Numbered from the stretch's first letter, positions 34,295 to 43,170 are shown. The stretch: DNA of 64,000 nt from Methanosphaerula subterraneus (GCF_052055875.1 NZ_CP170508.1:2619615-2683614), one strand, 5' to 3'. Numbers and translations are program-made. Notes: generated from the sequence alone by a model not told the origin.

Positions 34295-36804
34295 CGGCCG
34301 CACCGGTGCTCTGGCGCGGCGAGATCCGGGACGCCGCGAAACTCCCCGAGCTGCTCGCATCCCTGCCGGCCCTCCTGGCCGACGACCTCGCCCTCCGCCT
34401 GGACCCCATGGTCCTGCTGGCTGCCGCCGACCGGCTCGGTGCGGCGATCCTGGCCGGCACGATCCCGGACCTGCAGCAGGCCCTGACCGAGACCGGCCAG
34501 TCGTCGGCCGAGGCTGACCAGACCCTGGCGACGATCGGCCGGTTCCTCGCACAGGAGAACCTCGAACAGAAACTGCGCCGCGAGCTGGGCAGCGTCGACC
34601 CGTTCGCCATCAGGCGGGTGACCTACACCGACCCGGTCTTCGAGGGCTGGGCGCCCCTGGGGGTGCTGGTCCACCTGGCTCCGGCGAACGTCCCGACCGT
34701 CGGCCCGCTCAGCGTCATCGAGGGGCTGCTCTCAGGTAATATCAACCTGCTCAAGACCAGCAGGAAGAGCGGCCGGTTCCCGCAGCTGCTGCTGCAGGCG
34801 CTCGTCGACGCCGACCTGACCGGCTCGCTGGCCCCGTTCGTCTACGTCCTCCCGCTCTCCTCTGCCGAGCAGGGACCCCTCCACGCCCTCTTCGCCCTGG
34901 CCGACGGGATCGCGGTCTGGGGCGGGGAGGAGACCGTCGACGCGGTCGAGCAGGAGGCCCCCCGCGGCACCGAGGTGATCGTCTGGGGGCACCGGATCTC
35001 GGTCTCGTACCTGACGGCAGCGGCCCGGGAGGACCCGGCCGTCCTCCGCGGTGTCGCCGAGGAGGTCTGCATCCTCGAGCAGCAGGCCTGTTCAAGCCCC
35101 CAGTGCCTGTACCTGGAGACGAGCGACCCTGTCGAGCTGCAGGCGTTTGCCGAACGGCTCGGATCGGTGCTGGCCACGGTCGCCCCGACCTTCCCCCGGA
35201 CCCTCCCCGACCGGGCCGAGGCCGCCGAGGTGACCACCGTCACCGAGCTGGTCAGGCTGGAGGGCTGCCTGGACCGCGGGGCCGTGGTCGAGCCGGCCGA
35301 CCGGAGCTGGCGGCTGCTGGTCGACCCCGAACCCGGGCTCCGCCCGTCGCCGCTCTTCCGGACCCTCTGGATCAAACCATTGACCAGGGACCGGATCGTC
35401 GGCACGCTCCGTCCGATGCGTTCATACCTCCAGACCGTCACCCTCGGGTGCACCCGCGACGAGGTGGCCGAGGTCTCCTCCCTGCTCATCGCCGCCGGAG
35501 TCGACCGGGTCAGGCAGCCGGGGATGGCCTTCTCCTCGTACCCCGGCGAGCCGCACGACGGGGTCTACGCCCTGCAGCGGTACTCCCGGCGGGTCTCGGT
35601 CGACCCGGGCTCGCTCGGCGACGGGGTGGCCTCGCTCGCCGAGTTCGTCGCCCCGACCGCTCCGTTCCTGCCTGAAGGGACGCCGGTGATGACCAAGGAC
35701 GACTTCCACCACGTCGTGGTCGACCCGAAGACCGAACACCTCTCCTTCAAGAGCGGGGGGAGTTCCGGGGCGCCGAAGCTCTCGGTCTTCTCGTACCAGG
35801 ACTACCGGGACCAGATGGCGGCGGCGGCCGACGGCCTCTTCGCGGCAGGGCTCGACCCGGCCACCGACCGGTGCATCAACCTCTTCAACGCCGGCCACCT
35901 GTACGGCGGGTTCATCAGTTTCTTCACCATCCTCGAGGACCTCGGGGCGGTCCAGTTCCCGATGACGGCCGTCCCCGAGACCCGGGAGGTCGCCGAGGCG
36001 ATCGTCAAGTACCGGGTGAACACCCTGCTTGGGATCCCGGTCTACCTGAACGCCCTCTTCGAGGAGCACGGGGACCTCCTCAAAGAGTACGGAGGGGTGA
36101 AGAAGATCTTCTATGGCGGCGAGCACTTCACCGCCGCCCAGGTCGCCCATCTCCGCGAGGAGTTCGGGATCGAGATGATCAGGTCGGCGGTCTACGGCTC
36201 CAACGACGCCGGCCCGCTGGCCTTCGCCTGCCCGCACTGCGAGGGCGGGGTCCACCACCTGATGACCGCGAACCAGTGGCTGGAGATCCTGAAGCTCGAA
36301 TCGGACGAACCGGTCGTCGGCGACGAGGTCGGACGGCTGATCCTCACCTCCCGGCAGCGGCACGGCCAGCAGATCCAGAGGTACGAGATCGGCGACACCG
36401 GCCGGTGGGTGGAGGGCCCGTGCCCGTGCGGCCGGAAGAGCCCGCGGTTCGAACTGATGGGCCGGCACGGGGATGTCTTCCGGTCGGGCGGTCCGTTCCT
36501 GAACTACCGGAAGTTCGTGAACCTGCTGACCGAGCACCTCGCCTATGCCGGCGAGGTCCAGCTCATCCTCGACCTGAAGGGCGGGCAGGAGCAGGTCACG
36601 GTCAGGATCGATGCGGGCAGCGGCCTCGACGCCGGGACGGTCCGCCAGATGCTGATCGATCAGTACCCTGAATTGTTCCTCTCGGTCGTCGAGTTCAAAA
36701 CCACCGACCTCTTCATCGAGCAGGTCGCGTCCTCGGCCTTCGAGCGGATCCCGAACAGCGGGAAACTCAAAACGATCATCGACCGGCGGGGGGTGCAGGC
36801 ATGA
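34291..36804 (+). CDS. LuxC-type acyl-CoA reductase fused to a PaaK-like adenylating domain
   Basis: An 837-aa fusion. Residues 1 to about 455 are LuxC-like acyl reductase (aldehyde-dehydrogenase fold): VLVHLAPANVPTVGPLSVIE, GNINLLKTSRKSGRFPQLL, and the nucleophile Cys267 in LEQQACSSPQCLYLE. Residues about 470-837 are phenylacetate-CoA-ligase-like: SFKSGGSSGAPKLSVFS (P-loop), KIFYGGEHFTAAQV, AVYGSNDAGPLAFACPHC and CPCGRKSPRFELMGRHGD. One chain can thus activate an acid and reduce it to an aldehyde using NAD(P)H. The true start is ATG 34291, overlapping the LuxE stop; the frame is open further upstream but overlaps luxE. Confidence 0.88.
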   Translation: MTAAPVLWRGEIRDAAKLPELLASLPALLADDLALRLDPMVLLAAADRLGAAILAGTIPDLQQALTETGQSSAEADQTLATIGRFLAQENLEQKLRRELGSVDPFAIRRVTYTDPVFEGWAPLGVLVHLAPANVPTVGPLSVIEGLLSGNINLLKTSRKSGRFPQLLLQALVDADLTGSLAPFVYVLPLSSAEQGPLHALFALADGIAVWGGEETVDAVEQEAPRGTEVIVWGHRISVSYLTAAAREDPAVLRGVAEEVCILEQQACSSPQCLYLETSDPVELQAFAERLGSVLATVAPTFPRTLPDRAEAAEVTTVTELVRLEGCLDRGAVVEPADRSWRLLVDPEPGLRPSPLFRTLWIKPLTRDRIVGTLRPMRSYLQTVTLGCTRDEVAEVSSLLIAAGVDRVRQPGMAFSSYPGEPHDGVYALQRYSRRVSVDPGSLGDGVASLAEFVAPTAPFLPEGTPVMTKDDFHHVVVDPKTEHLSFKSGGSSGAPKLSVFSYQDYRDQMAAAADGLFAAGLDPATDRCINLFNAGHLYGGFISFFTILEDLGAVQFPMTAVPETREVAEAIVKYRVNTLLGIPVYLNALFEEHGDLLKEYGGVKKIFYGGEHFTAAQVAHLREEFGIEMIRSAVYGSNDAGPLAFACPHCEGGVHHLMTANQWLEILKLESDEPVVGDEVGRLILTSRQRHGQQIQRYEIGDTGRWVEGPCPCGRKSPRFELMGRHGDVFRSGGPFLNYRKFVNLLTEHLAYAGEVQLILDLKGGQEQVTVRIDAGSGLDAGTVRQMLIDQYPELFLSVVEFKTTDLFIEQVASSAFERIPNSGKLKTIIDRRGVQA

Positions 36805-38081
36805 CCGTCCACTCCCTCGAGCAGGTGGTCGGGTACGCCCGCGAACACTCCCCCTTCTACCGGGACCTGTACAGCGACGTCCCCACTGAAGGCTGGAAGA
36901 TTGCCGACCTGCCGGTGATAGACCAGACGGCGTACTGGGATGCCCACGGGCAGTCGACGAGCAGGGTGATGACCTCGCCGCTCGGGGCCGAAGGTGGATA
37001 CCTCTACAAGAGCGGCGGGACCACCGGCCAGCCGAAGTTCACGGTCTATACGAAGGAGGAGTGGACAGAATTCACCCGGGTCTTCGGCTCCGGCCTGGCG
37101 AAGAACTCCCTTGCGGACGGGGACCGGATCGCGAACCTCTTCTATGCCGGGGAACTGTACACCAGTTTCATCTTCCTGAACGACTCGCTGCAGAACTCGG
37201 ATGCGAACGTGCTGACCCTCCCGATCGGCGGGGCCGCACCCTTCGAGTTCATCGTCCACACCCTGCAGGACTACAGGGTCAACGTGCTGCTCGGGGTGCC
37301 GACCACGCTGCTCCACCTGGCCGAGTACGTCCGCGACCAGGGGATCTCCCTCTCGATCGACCGGTGCTACTATGGCGGCGAGGCGATGTATCCCGACCAG
37401 CGGGACCTCCTCGCCCAGGTCTTTCCCGGGATCTCGGTGCTGACCGTCGGCTACGCCAGCGTCGACGCCGGGCATATCGGGTACGGCGATCCGTCCTGCG
37501 GGTTCAATGAACACCGGACCTTCGGCGACTCCAGCATCATCGAGATCGTCGACGACAGCACCGGCCTCCCGATCGAGGAGGTCGGACGGGAGGGGCGGGT
37601 GGTGGTCACCAACCTGACCCGTCTGCTGATGCCGGTGATCCGGTACCCAGCCGGCGACCGCGGGGTCTGGGTGGACGAACCCGGCACCCCGGACCGGCGG
37701 TTCCGGCTGCTCGGCCGGTCAGAGGAGGGTGCCCGTGTCGGGCCGATGACCCTGAACTACGACGACATCCATGCGATCCTGGTCGACCTCCACCAGGCGG
37801 TCGAGGTGACCGGGTTCCAGCTGGTCGTGACCCACCAGGACCGGCGCGACCTGCTGACCCTCCGGATCGCCACCCGGCAGGGTGCGGCGGTGCCGGCATC
37901 GGTCACCGAGACCGTCCGGGCCGCGGTCTACCGGGGGCGGCCGATGTTCACCGATCTCCTCTCTGACGGGCTGGTCCATCCCCTGGCGGTCGAGTGGATC
38001 GAGTCCGACGATCTGATCGTCAACCCGAGGACCGGGAAACTGCGGCGGATCGTCGACAACCGGCTGGCGAGGGACCGGTGA
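36801..38081 (+). CDS. PaaK-like adenylate-forming enzyme
   Basis: A 426-aa phenylacetate-CoA-ligase family protein homologous to the C-terminal half of the preceding fusion. The P-loop is YLYKSGGTTGQPKFTVYT, then NLFYAGELYTSFIFLND, RCYYGGEAMYPDQRDLL, TVGYASVDAGHIGYG and IRYPAGDRGVWVDEPG. It lacks the CPHC/CPCG Cys pairs of the fused copy. It probably activates a carboxylic acid as an AMP ester or CoA thioester; the substrate cannot be read. It overlaps its neighbours by 4 and 1 bases. Confidence 0.85.
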   Translation: MTVHSLEQVVGYAREHSPFYRDLYSDVPTEGWKIADLPVIDQTAYWDAHGQSTSRVMTSPLGAEGGYLYKSGGTTGQPKFTVYTKEEWTEFTRVFGSGLAKNSLADGDRIANLFYAGELYTSFIFLNDSLQNSDANVLTLPIGGAAPFEFIVHTLQDYRVNVLLGVPTTLLHLAEYVRDQGISLSIDRCYYGGEAMYPDQRDLLAQVFPGISVLTVGYASVDAGHIGYGDPSCGFNEHRTFGDSSIIEIVDDSTGLPIEEVGREGRVVVTNLTRLLMPVIRYPAGDRGVWVDEPGTPDRRFRLLGRSEEGARVGPMTLNYDDIHAILVDLHQAVEVTGFQLVVTHQDRRDLLTLRIATRQGAAVPASVTETVRAAVYRGRPMFTDLLSDGLVHPLAVEWIESDDLIVNPRTGKLRRIVDNRLARDR

Positions 38082-39562
38082 TGAAGGCCGAGGACCGGGA
38101 CCGCTGCCGGCTGGAGGTGCCGGCAGAGCGGCAGTACCTGCCGATGGCCCTCCACCTGGTCGGCGACATCGCCGAACTCGCCGGTTTCGACCAGCGCGAC
38201 CGGCAGCGGATCGAGGTGGCCGTCGAGGAGGCCGTCTCCAATGTGATCACCCACGCCTACCCGGACGGGGGCGGGGTCTGCGGGCTGACCGGGGTCGTGA
38301 CCCCGACTGGCCTCGAGATCAGGATCCACGACACCGGCCTCCCGTTCGACCCGGCACAGATCCCGGACTACCGCCCGGACCTGGACGGGAAGGCGGCCTC
38401 CTCGGGGCTGGGCAGTCACCTGATCCGGCACCTGATGGACGAGATGGAGTTCTGCAACCTGGGGACCGGGGGGAAGGAGACCCGGTTCGTCAGGTACCTG
38501 CCGCATCCCTCCATCTTCGAAGGGGCGGCGGCGCACCCGGTGCAGACCGGCGATTACGTCGTCACCGACCCCGGCGAGATCGCGATCCGGCTGATGGACC
38601 CGGCCGAGGCGGTCGAGGTGGCCCGGTGCGTCTACGATGCCTACGGCTACTCGTACGTGTACGAGCACATCTATTACCCTGACCGGCTCCGGGCGATGAA
38701 CCGTGAGGGTTCGCTCGTCTCGGCGGTGGCGGTGACCGGTGCCGGCGACGTGGCCGGGCACGTGGCGCTGGTCTTCGACCCGCTCGACCCGGGGTCGGCC
38801 GAGGTGGCGATCGCGGCGACCAAGTGCCGGTACCGGGGTCACGCGGTCGTCCCCCGCCTGGTCACGTTCCTCGAAGAGGTGGGCCGGGAGCGGGGGCTGA
38901 CCTGCCTCTTCACCCAGCCGGTCACGGCTCACACGATCTCGCAGCATGTCTTTCACAAGCTCGGGTACCGCACCGCCGGGTTTCTGCTCGCCCATGCGCC
39001 GGCCACCCTCTCGTTCCACCGGATCGCCGAGGACCTGGCGCAGCGCGAATCGGTGATCATCGCCTGCAAGCACCTGGTCCCGCCGGCCCCGGTCACCCTC
39101 TATCCGCCGCCGGTCCATGCCGGGATGGTCGCTGCGATCTGTGCCGAGATCGGTCTCCCGGCGACGATCGCACCGGGTCAATTCCTCGATGAGACCGTCA
39201 GAACAGAACTGCAGAGCGGGGTCAAGACCGGGATGCTCGTGGCCTCGATCCACTTCACCCGGTTCGGTGCCGACCTCTCCCCGGCGGTCAGGCACGAGGT
39301 GATCAGGCTGAAGCGGGAGGGGGTGCAGGTGATCGAGGCGGGCCTGGACCTGCTGGACCCGGCCACGGCCGCGGCCGCCGATCTCCTCGAGGACCTCGGG
39401 TTCATCTTCACCGGCATCATCCCGACCGGCGCCGGCGGCGCCCAGCTGCTGATGCAGTACCTGAACGGGATCGTCATCGACTACCAGGCCCTCCGGCTCG
39501 AGTCCGACTTCTCGAAGGAACTGCTCGAGTACATCCGGTTGCACGATCCACAGGCCGGATAG
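38081..39562 (+). CDS. RsbW-like ATPase fused to GNAT-like acetyltransferase domains
   Basis: A 493-aa fusion. Residues 1 to about 145 are a GHKL anti-sigma-type ATPase: IEVAVEEAVSNVITHAYP (N-box), IRIHDTGLPFDPAQIP and SSGLGSHLIRHLMDEMEF. Residues about 160-310 look like a GNAT domain: EIAIRLMDPAEAVEVARCVY, VAIAATKCRYRGHAVV (acetyl-CoA loop) and HKLGYRTAGFLLAHA. A third region (about 320-493) resembles a degenerate second GNAT (LLEDLGFIFTGIIPTGAGGA). It could be a kinase that also acetylates, or an output partner of the switch. ATG 38081 overlaps the upstream stop, and a T-run follows the gene, closing the operon. Confidence 0.82.
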   Translation: MKAEDRDRCRLEVPAERQYLPMALHLVGDIAELAGFDQRDRQRIEVAVEEAVSNVITHAYPDGGGVCGLTGVVTPTGLEIRIHDTGLPFDPAQIPDYRPDLDGKAASSGLGSHLIRHLMDEMEFCNLGTGGKETRFVRYLPHPSIFEGAAAHPVQTGDYVVTDPGEIAIRLMDPAEAVEVARCVYDAYGYSYVYEHIYYPDRLRAMNREGSLVSAVAVTGAGDVAGHVALVFDPLDPGSAEVAIAATKCRYRGHAVVPRLVTFLEEVGRERGLTCLFTQPVTAHTISQHVFHKLGYRTAGFLLAHAPATLSFHRIAEDLAQRESVIIACKHLVPPAPVTLYPPPVHAGMVAAICAEIGLPATIAPGQFLDETVRTELQSGVKTGMLVASIHFTRFGADLSPAVRHEVIRLKREGVQVIEAGLDLLDPATAAAADLLEDLGFIFTGIIPTGAGGAQLLMQYLNGIVIDYQALRLESDFSKELLEYIRLHDPQAG

Positions 39563-39569
39563 CGAACCC

Positions 39570-39575
39570 TTTTTT
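39570..39575 (+). terminator. T-run terminator
   Basis: Six T residues 7 bp after the last stop codon of the partner-switching operon and before the DUF2115 gene. Confidence 0.4.
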
Positions 39576-39603
39576 CCTCAAGAATCGATAGATCTTTTCA
39601 CGC

Positions 39604-40239
39604 ATGGAGACTGTCGCCGTCCCGGTCCCCCATGGCCGGCTAACACCCTCAGATCAGCAGGAGTTCGATGCGATCGCAGAGACCTGTGCACGCCTCGCAG
39701 GTGCCGGCACCAGCGGGGAGCTCGGGGTCCTGATCGCCGAGGTCACCCTCTCGTACTCGGTCTTTGAACTGCAGGTGATCGGCGGTCACCTGCGCCGGGA
39801 GGTGGCCGCCCTCCCGTCCCCGTACAGGGAGGCGATCGGTCCGCATTTCACGGCCCAGATCTTCGGGGCCCACCATCACCTGCTGATGATGCACCGGTCC
39901 GGTGAGTTTCAGCGCATGCAGACCCCGCTCGCCGACCCGGTCCTCTTCGCCGGCTACCTGGCGATGATCCCGGCCAGCTGCCTCCGTTCGAACGACGAAC
40001 GGCCCGGGGTCTCCGGCCACCTCCGGACCCCCCGTCATCGGCTCTTCTACTACTTGATGACCGGGTTCATGATGTTCGTCCTCGGCCGGCCCGGCCATCC
40101 GGTCGGGATGCCGTTTCCCGGCGGGTTCTTCGTCAAAGAGGAGGGGCGACGGTTCCTCTGCCCGATCCGGGAGAAGGAGAAGGACCTGCCCTCCTCGATC
40201 TGCAACTTCTGCCCGGCTGAGCAGATCGAGGGGATGTAG
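39604..40239 (+). CDS. DUF2115 family protein, copy 1
   Basis: A 211-aa methanogen-specific protein of unknown function. The N-terminal half is helical; the C-terminal half has FVLGRPGHPVGMPFPGGFFV, then FLCPIREKEKDLPSSICNFC followed by PAEQ. The three Cys (CPIREK, CNFC) suggest a metal or Fe-S site. A paralogue with the same HPVGxPFPGG and CPxREK...CxFCPAxQ pattern lies at 54029-54703 on the other strand. ATG 39604 is 41 bp after the operon stop. Confidence 0.75.
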   Translation: METVAVPVPHGRLTPSDQQEFDAIAETCARLAGAGTSGELGVLIAEVTLSYSVFELQVIGGHLRREVAALPSPYREAIGPHFTAQIFGAHHHLLMMHRSGEFQRMQTPLADPVLFAGYLAMIPASCLRSNDERPGVSGHLRTPRHRLFYYLMTGFMMFVLGRPGHPVGMPFPGGFFVKEEGRRFLCPIREKEKDLPSSICNFCPAEQIEGM

Positions 40240-40578
40240 ACCGCGCCGGCGGGACTTCGACGGACCGGGTGTGCCGTACACCCGGCATCCGTCCCGGTAT
40301 CGCCCGTCCCGGTGGAGGATGGACCGTTCGCCACAGGATCAGTCGCCGGGAGATTCTGATCGTTTTTCTCTCGAAATTTATTTTTATATAATTCGGTCTC
40401 ATGGGAATCCGGAATTTTCGTGCAGGCATCTGATGACATCGAGTATTTTCACGATCAGAGGATAATTTTTTTTTAAACGGATGATTCGTCGAAAATCGGA
40501 TTCTATTTATCCCGCGAACCCCTTTTCCCTCTATTTACGTTCAACCCCGCTCGACTGCAGGGCCAACGAGGAACAGAG
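40240..40578. other. Intergenic region, AT-rich promoter-like zone
   Basis: No gene is seen. Between about 40370 and 40540 the sequence turns AT-rich, with TTTATATAATTC near 40381 as the best TATA-like element, a nine-T run at 40466-40474, and CTATTTA stretches at about 40502 and 40532. It probably holds the end of the DUF2115 transcript and the promoter of the beta-helix protein gene, giving that gene a long leader. Confidence 0.5.
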
Positions 40579-40773
40579 ATGACATTCATTTTTGATATGA
40601 TGAGACAGGAGCTGCTGAGCGTGCTGGTCACGGTCTCCTGTTCCTTTCAAGGCGCAGCGGGGATTCCCCTGACTATTTTGAAGGCCGGCCACGCCCTGCC
40701 ATCCGGTCCTGGCGTCTGCGTCGGAGGTTCTTCGTCCCGGGCTCTGCCGCTGCCTTCCCTGGAGGTGAGGTGA
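40579..40773 (+). CDS. Possible 64-aa leader ORF
   Basis: The frame MTFIFDMMRQELL... starts at an ATG preceded by GAGG at 7-nt spacing and ends at a TGA sharing its A with ATG 40773 of the beta-helix protein (TGATG). The first part is hydrophobic, the second Ser/Pro/Gly-rich; I see no family match. It could be a translated leader coupling translation to the next gene, or chance. The paralogous gene at 43308 has no such leader. Confidence 0.3.
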   Translation: MTFIFDMMRQELLSVLVTVSCSFQGAAGIPLTILKAGHALPSGPGVCVGGSSSRALPLPSLEVR

Positions 40774-42311
40774 TGTCCGGGTCGGGTCGCCAGCCATTCC
40801 GCCTCTTCTTCGCCCTGCTGGCAGCGGCCTGTCTCCTGCTGCCGGTCTCTCCGGCGGCTGCGATCGATGTGACCGGGCCGATGACCATCTCCGAGCCCGG
40901 CACCTATGTGCTCGTGCAGGATATCACGAGCACCCTTGGCAGGGGTATCGGGATCACTGCATCTGACGTCGTCTTTGACGGTCAGGGTCATCTGATCGAT
41001 GGGAATCAAATGGACGGGCCGGGTATCTGGATCCCGAACGGCTCCACCCCGGTCACCAATGTCACCATCAGGAATGTACGCCTGAGCAACTGGGCAAACT
41101 GGTCATACGGGCTCTCCTTAAGAGGAGTAACACACAGTGCAATCCAGGGAGTCACCACGACCGGGAACGAAATAGGGATCCAGCTCGGCCCAGGTTGTAC
41201 AGAAAACACCGTCACCAACTGTACCGTCAGTGACTGCGAGGGTGGTATCTTCCTTGCCTCCTGTGACTTAAACACGGTCAGTGACAATACCCTCGCCGGC
41301 AATACCATGGGTATCTACCTCTTTCGGTCCAGCGAGAACACGATCCGCAGGAACACGGTAACCGGAAATACCAGTCCTGCTGATTTCTCTACCGGTCTCT
41401 ACCTCCAGTCGTACACCACCATGAATACGATCCGCGAAAACACGATCACTGGAAATACGTGGGGGATCCTCTTCCCTTCCGGTCCGATCAGCGGGAACAC
41501 GATCAGCGAGAACACGGTAACTGGAAATGATCACGGGCTCGACTTCGGTACCGGGCGGCCCGCTCTGATCAGCGGAAACACGATCGTCAACAACAACTTC
41601 AACAACCCCCAGAATACCTACTTCAATAGTCCCATCGGTGTCAACGCCTGGAACACGACTCCGGCCGCCGGCACCAACATCGTGGGCGGTTCCTCCCTCG
41701 GTGGAAACTTCTGGGGCAGCCCTGACGGAACCGGCTACTCCCAGACCCACCCGGATGGCAACAATGACGGGTTCTGTGATGCACCGTATATCATTGAAAC
41801 AAACAATACCGATCATTCCCCGCTTCATGTCGCGACTCCACCGTCCATCACCGCCGGCTTCTACGCCTTCGGCCATGTCGGCCAGGCTCCCTATCCGGTC
41901 AGGTTCCTGGACCGGTCGACCGGCTCGCCAACAGCATGGACGTGGGACTTCGGGGACGGGAGCACCTCGACCGAGCAGAGCCCGACCCATATCTACAACC
42001 AGACCGGCGCCTACACCGTGGCGCTGACCACCTCGAACGACCTGGCGAGTGATACCAGCATCCAGTACCGGTGCATCATCGTCAACACGGTGCCGGCGGC
42101 GAACTTTACGGCCAACGCGACCTCAGGATCGACTCCGTTCTCCGTGCAGTTCACCGACCAGTCCTCTGATGCGAACGGGTACCAGTGGCAGTTCGGGGAC
42201 GGCACGACCTCGACCGAGCAGAACCCGGTTCACACCTACACGACTCCGGGCTCCTACACTGTGACGCTGGTCGCCTCTGGTGCGGACTACGGCAGCGTCT
42301 TCATGCAGTAG
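40773..42311 (+). CDS. Secreted NosD-like beta-helix/PKD protein, interrupted by amber codon
   Basis: The frame encodes 512 aa before a TAG at 42309-42311. A signal peptide (FRLFFALLAAACLLLLPV-like core, then SPAAAID) is followed by a right-handed parallel beta-helix of NosD/CASH type (about 35-355) with repeats such as GNTIVNNNFNNPQ and ENTIRRNTVTGNT, and then two PKD modules. In three paralogues the codon at the stop position is AAG (QKPGYI); here it is TAG (Q-stop-PGYI), and the frame stays open for 276 more codons. A nonsense mutation, readthrough or sequence error are the options. ATG 40773 has GGAGGTG 5 nt upstream; an in-frame GTG at 40770 is the alternative. Confidence 0.8.
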   Translation: MSGSGRQPFRLFFALLAAACLLLPVSPAAAIDVTGPMTISEPGTYVLVQDITSTLGRGIGITASDVVFDGQGHLIDGNQMDGPGIWIPNGSTPVTNVTIRNVRLSNWANWSYGLSLRGVTHSAIQGVTTTGNEIGIQLGPGCTENTVTNCTVSDCEGGIFLASCDLNTVSDNTLAGNTMGIYLFRSSENTIRRNTVTGNTSPADFSTGLYLQSYTTMNTIRENTITGNTWGILFPSGPISGNTISENTVTGNDHGLDFGTGRPALISGNTIVNNNFNNPQNTYFNSPIGVNAWNTTPAAGTNIVGGSSLGGNFWGSPDGTGYSQTHPDGNNDGFCDAPYIIETNNTDHSPLHVATPPSITAGFYAFGHVGQAPYPVRFLDRSTGSPTAWTWDFGDGSTSTEQSPTHIYNQTGAYTVALTTSNDLASDTSIQYRCIIVNTVPAANFTANATSGSTPFSVQFTDQSSDANGYQWQFGDGTTSTEQNPVHTYTTPGSYTVTLVASGADYGSVFMQ

Positions 42312-43142
42312 CCCGGATACATCATCGTCACCGACCCGCCGACGGTCGGGTTCTCGGCGAATACCACTGCCGGCCTCTCCCCGCTCGCCGTCCAGTTCAA
42401 CGAGTCGACGACCGGTTCGGTCCAGTATTATTACTGGCAGTTCGGGGACGGAGCGACCTCCTTCGACCAAAACCCGGTGCATGTCTACGACACCGCCGGG
42501 AAGTACGCCGTCTCCCTCCATGCGATCGGCTCGAACGGCACGCAGGTGAAGACGGTCGATGACTGCATCACCGTCACCGCCCCGGTGACGCCGACCCCGA
42601 CAACGCCGGCACCGGAGAACACCACCGTGATCCCGACGGTCACGACGGTCGTACCGACCACCACGACCAGTTCGGCGTTCAACGAGCCGCACAACCTCCC
42701 CGGCACTCTGCAGGCCGAGGATTACGATGTCGGCGGCGAGGGTGTCGCCTACCATGACACCACCACCGGCAACGCAGGCGGGGCTTACCGGCAGGACGAT
42801 GTGGACCTTGAAGTCCTCGATACCGACAACAGCCCGAACATCGGCTGGATCCGGTCCGGCGAGTGGCTCGCGTACACGGTGAACGTCAGCACCGCCGGCA
42901 CCTATGACGCCGGGTTCCGGGTCGCCTCCTCCTACACCGGCTCATCGGTCCAGGTCTATCTGGACGACGGAACGACGCCGATTGCGACCGTGACCGTCCC
43001 GAACACCGGCGACTGGCCGGTCTTCCGGACCGTCCCGGTGCCGGTCACCCTGCCGGCCGGCCAGCACCGGCTGAGGCTTGCGTTCCCGAGCGATTATGTC
43101 AACATCAACTGGATCAGCTTCGCCCGGACCGGCGAAGTTTAA
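42312..43142 (+). pseudogene. C-terminal remainder of the interrupted beta-helix/PKD protein
   Basis: After TAG 42309 the same frame continues for 276 codons with fully conserved content: the end of the second PKD module (PGYIIVTDPPTVGFS), a third PKD module (QYYYWQFGDGATSFDQNP), a Thr/Pro-rich linker and a CBM6-like module (AEDYDVGGEGVAYHD ... NINWISFARTGEV). The intact reading frame shows that the break is recent or is read through. An independent start for this part is not evident. Confidence 0.7.
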
Positions 43143-43164
43143 TCTCCCATTCTTTCTGTATCTC

Positions 43165-43170
43165 TTTTTT
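43165..43170 (+). terminator. T-run terminator
   Basis: Six T residues 22 bp after the stop, with a second T-rich tract (near 43194-43200) just behind. Confidence 0.4.

Noticed and set aside
33122..38081. Bioluminescence operon
   Set aside because: LuxC and LuxE homologues are present but there is no luciferase luxA/luxB or luxD in the window, and the added PaaK domains point to other acids.
37928..39544. 538-codon minus-strand frame opposite the RsbW-GNAT gene
   Set aside because: Low-complexity Asp/Arg/His/Val composition typical of antisense frames in GC-rich genes.
42309..42311. Confident claim of pyrrolysine at the amber codon
   Set aside because: No pyl genes are visible and the protein is not a methylamine methyltransferase; a mutation or error is at least as likely.
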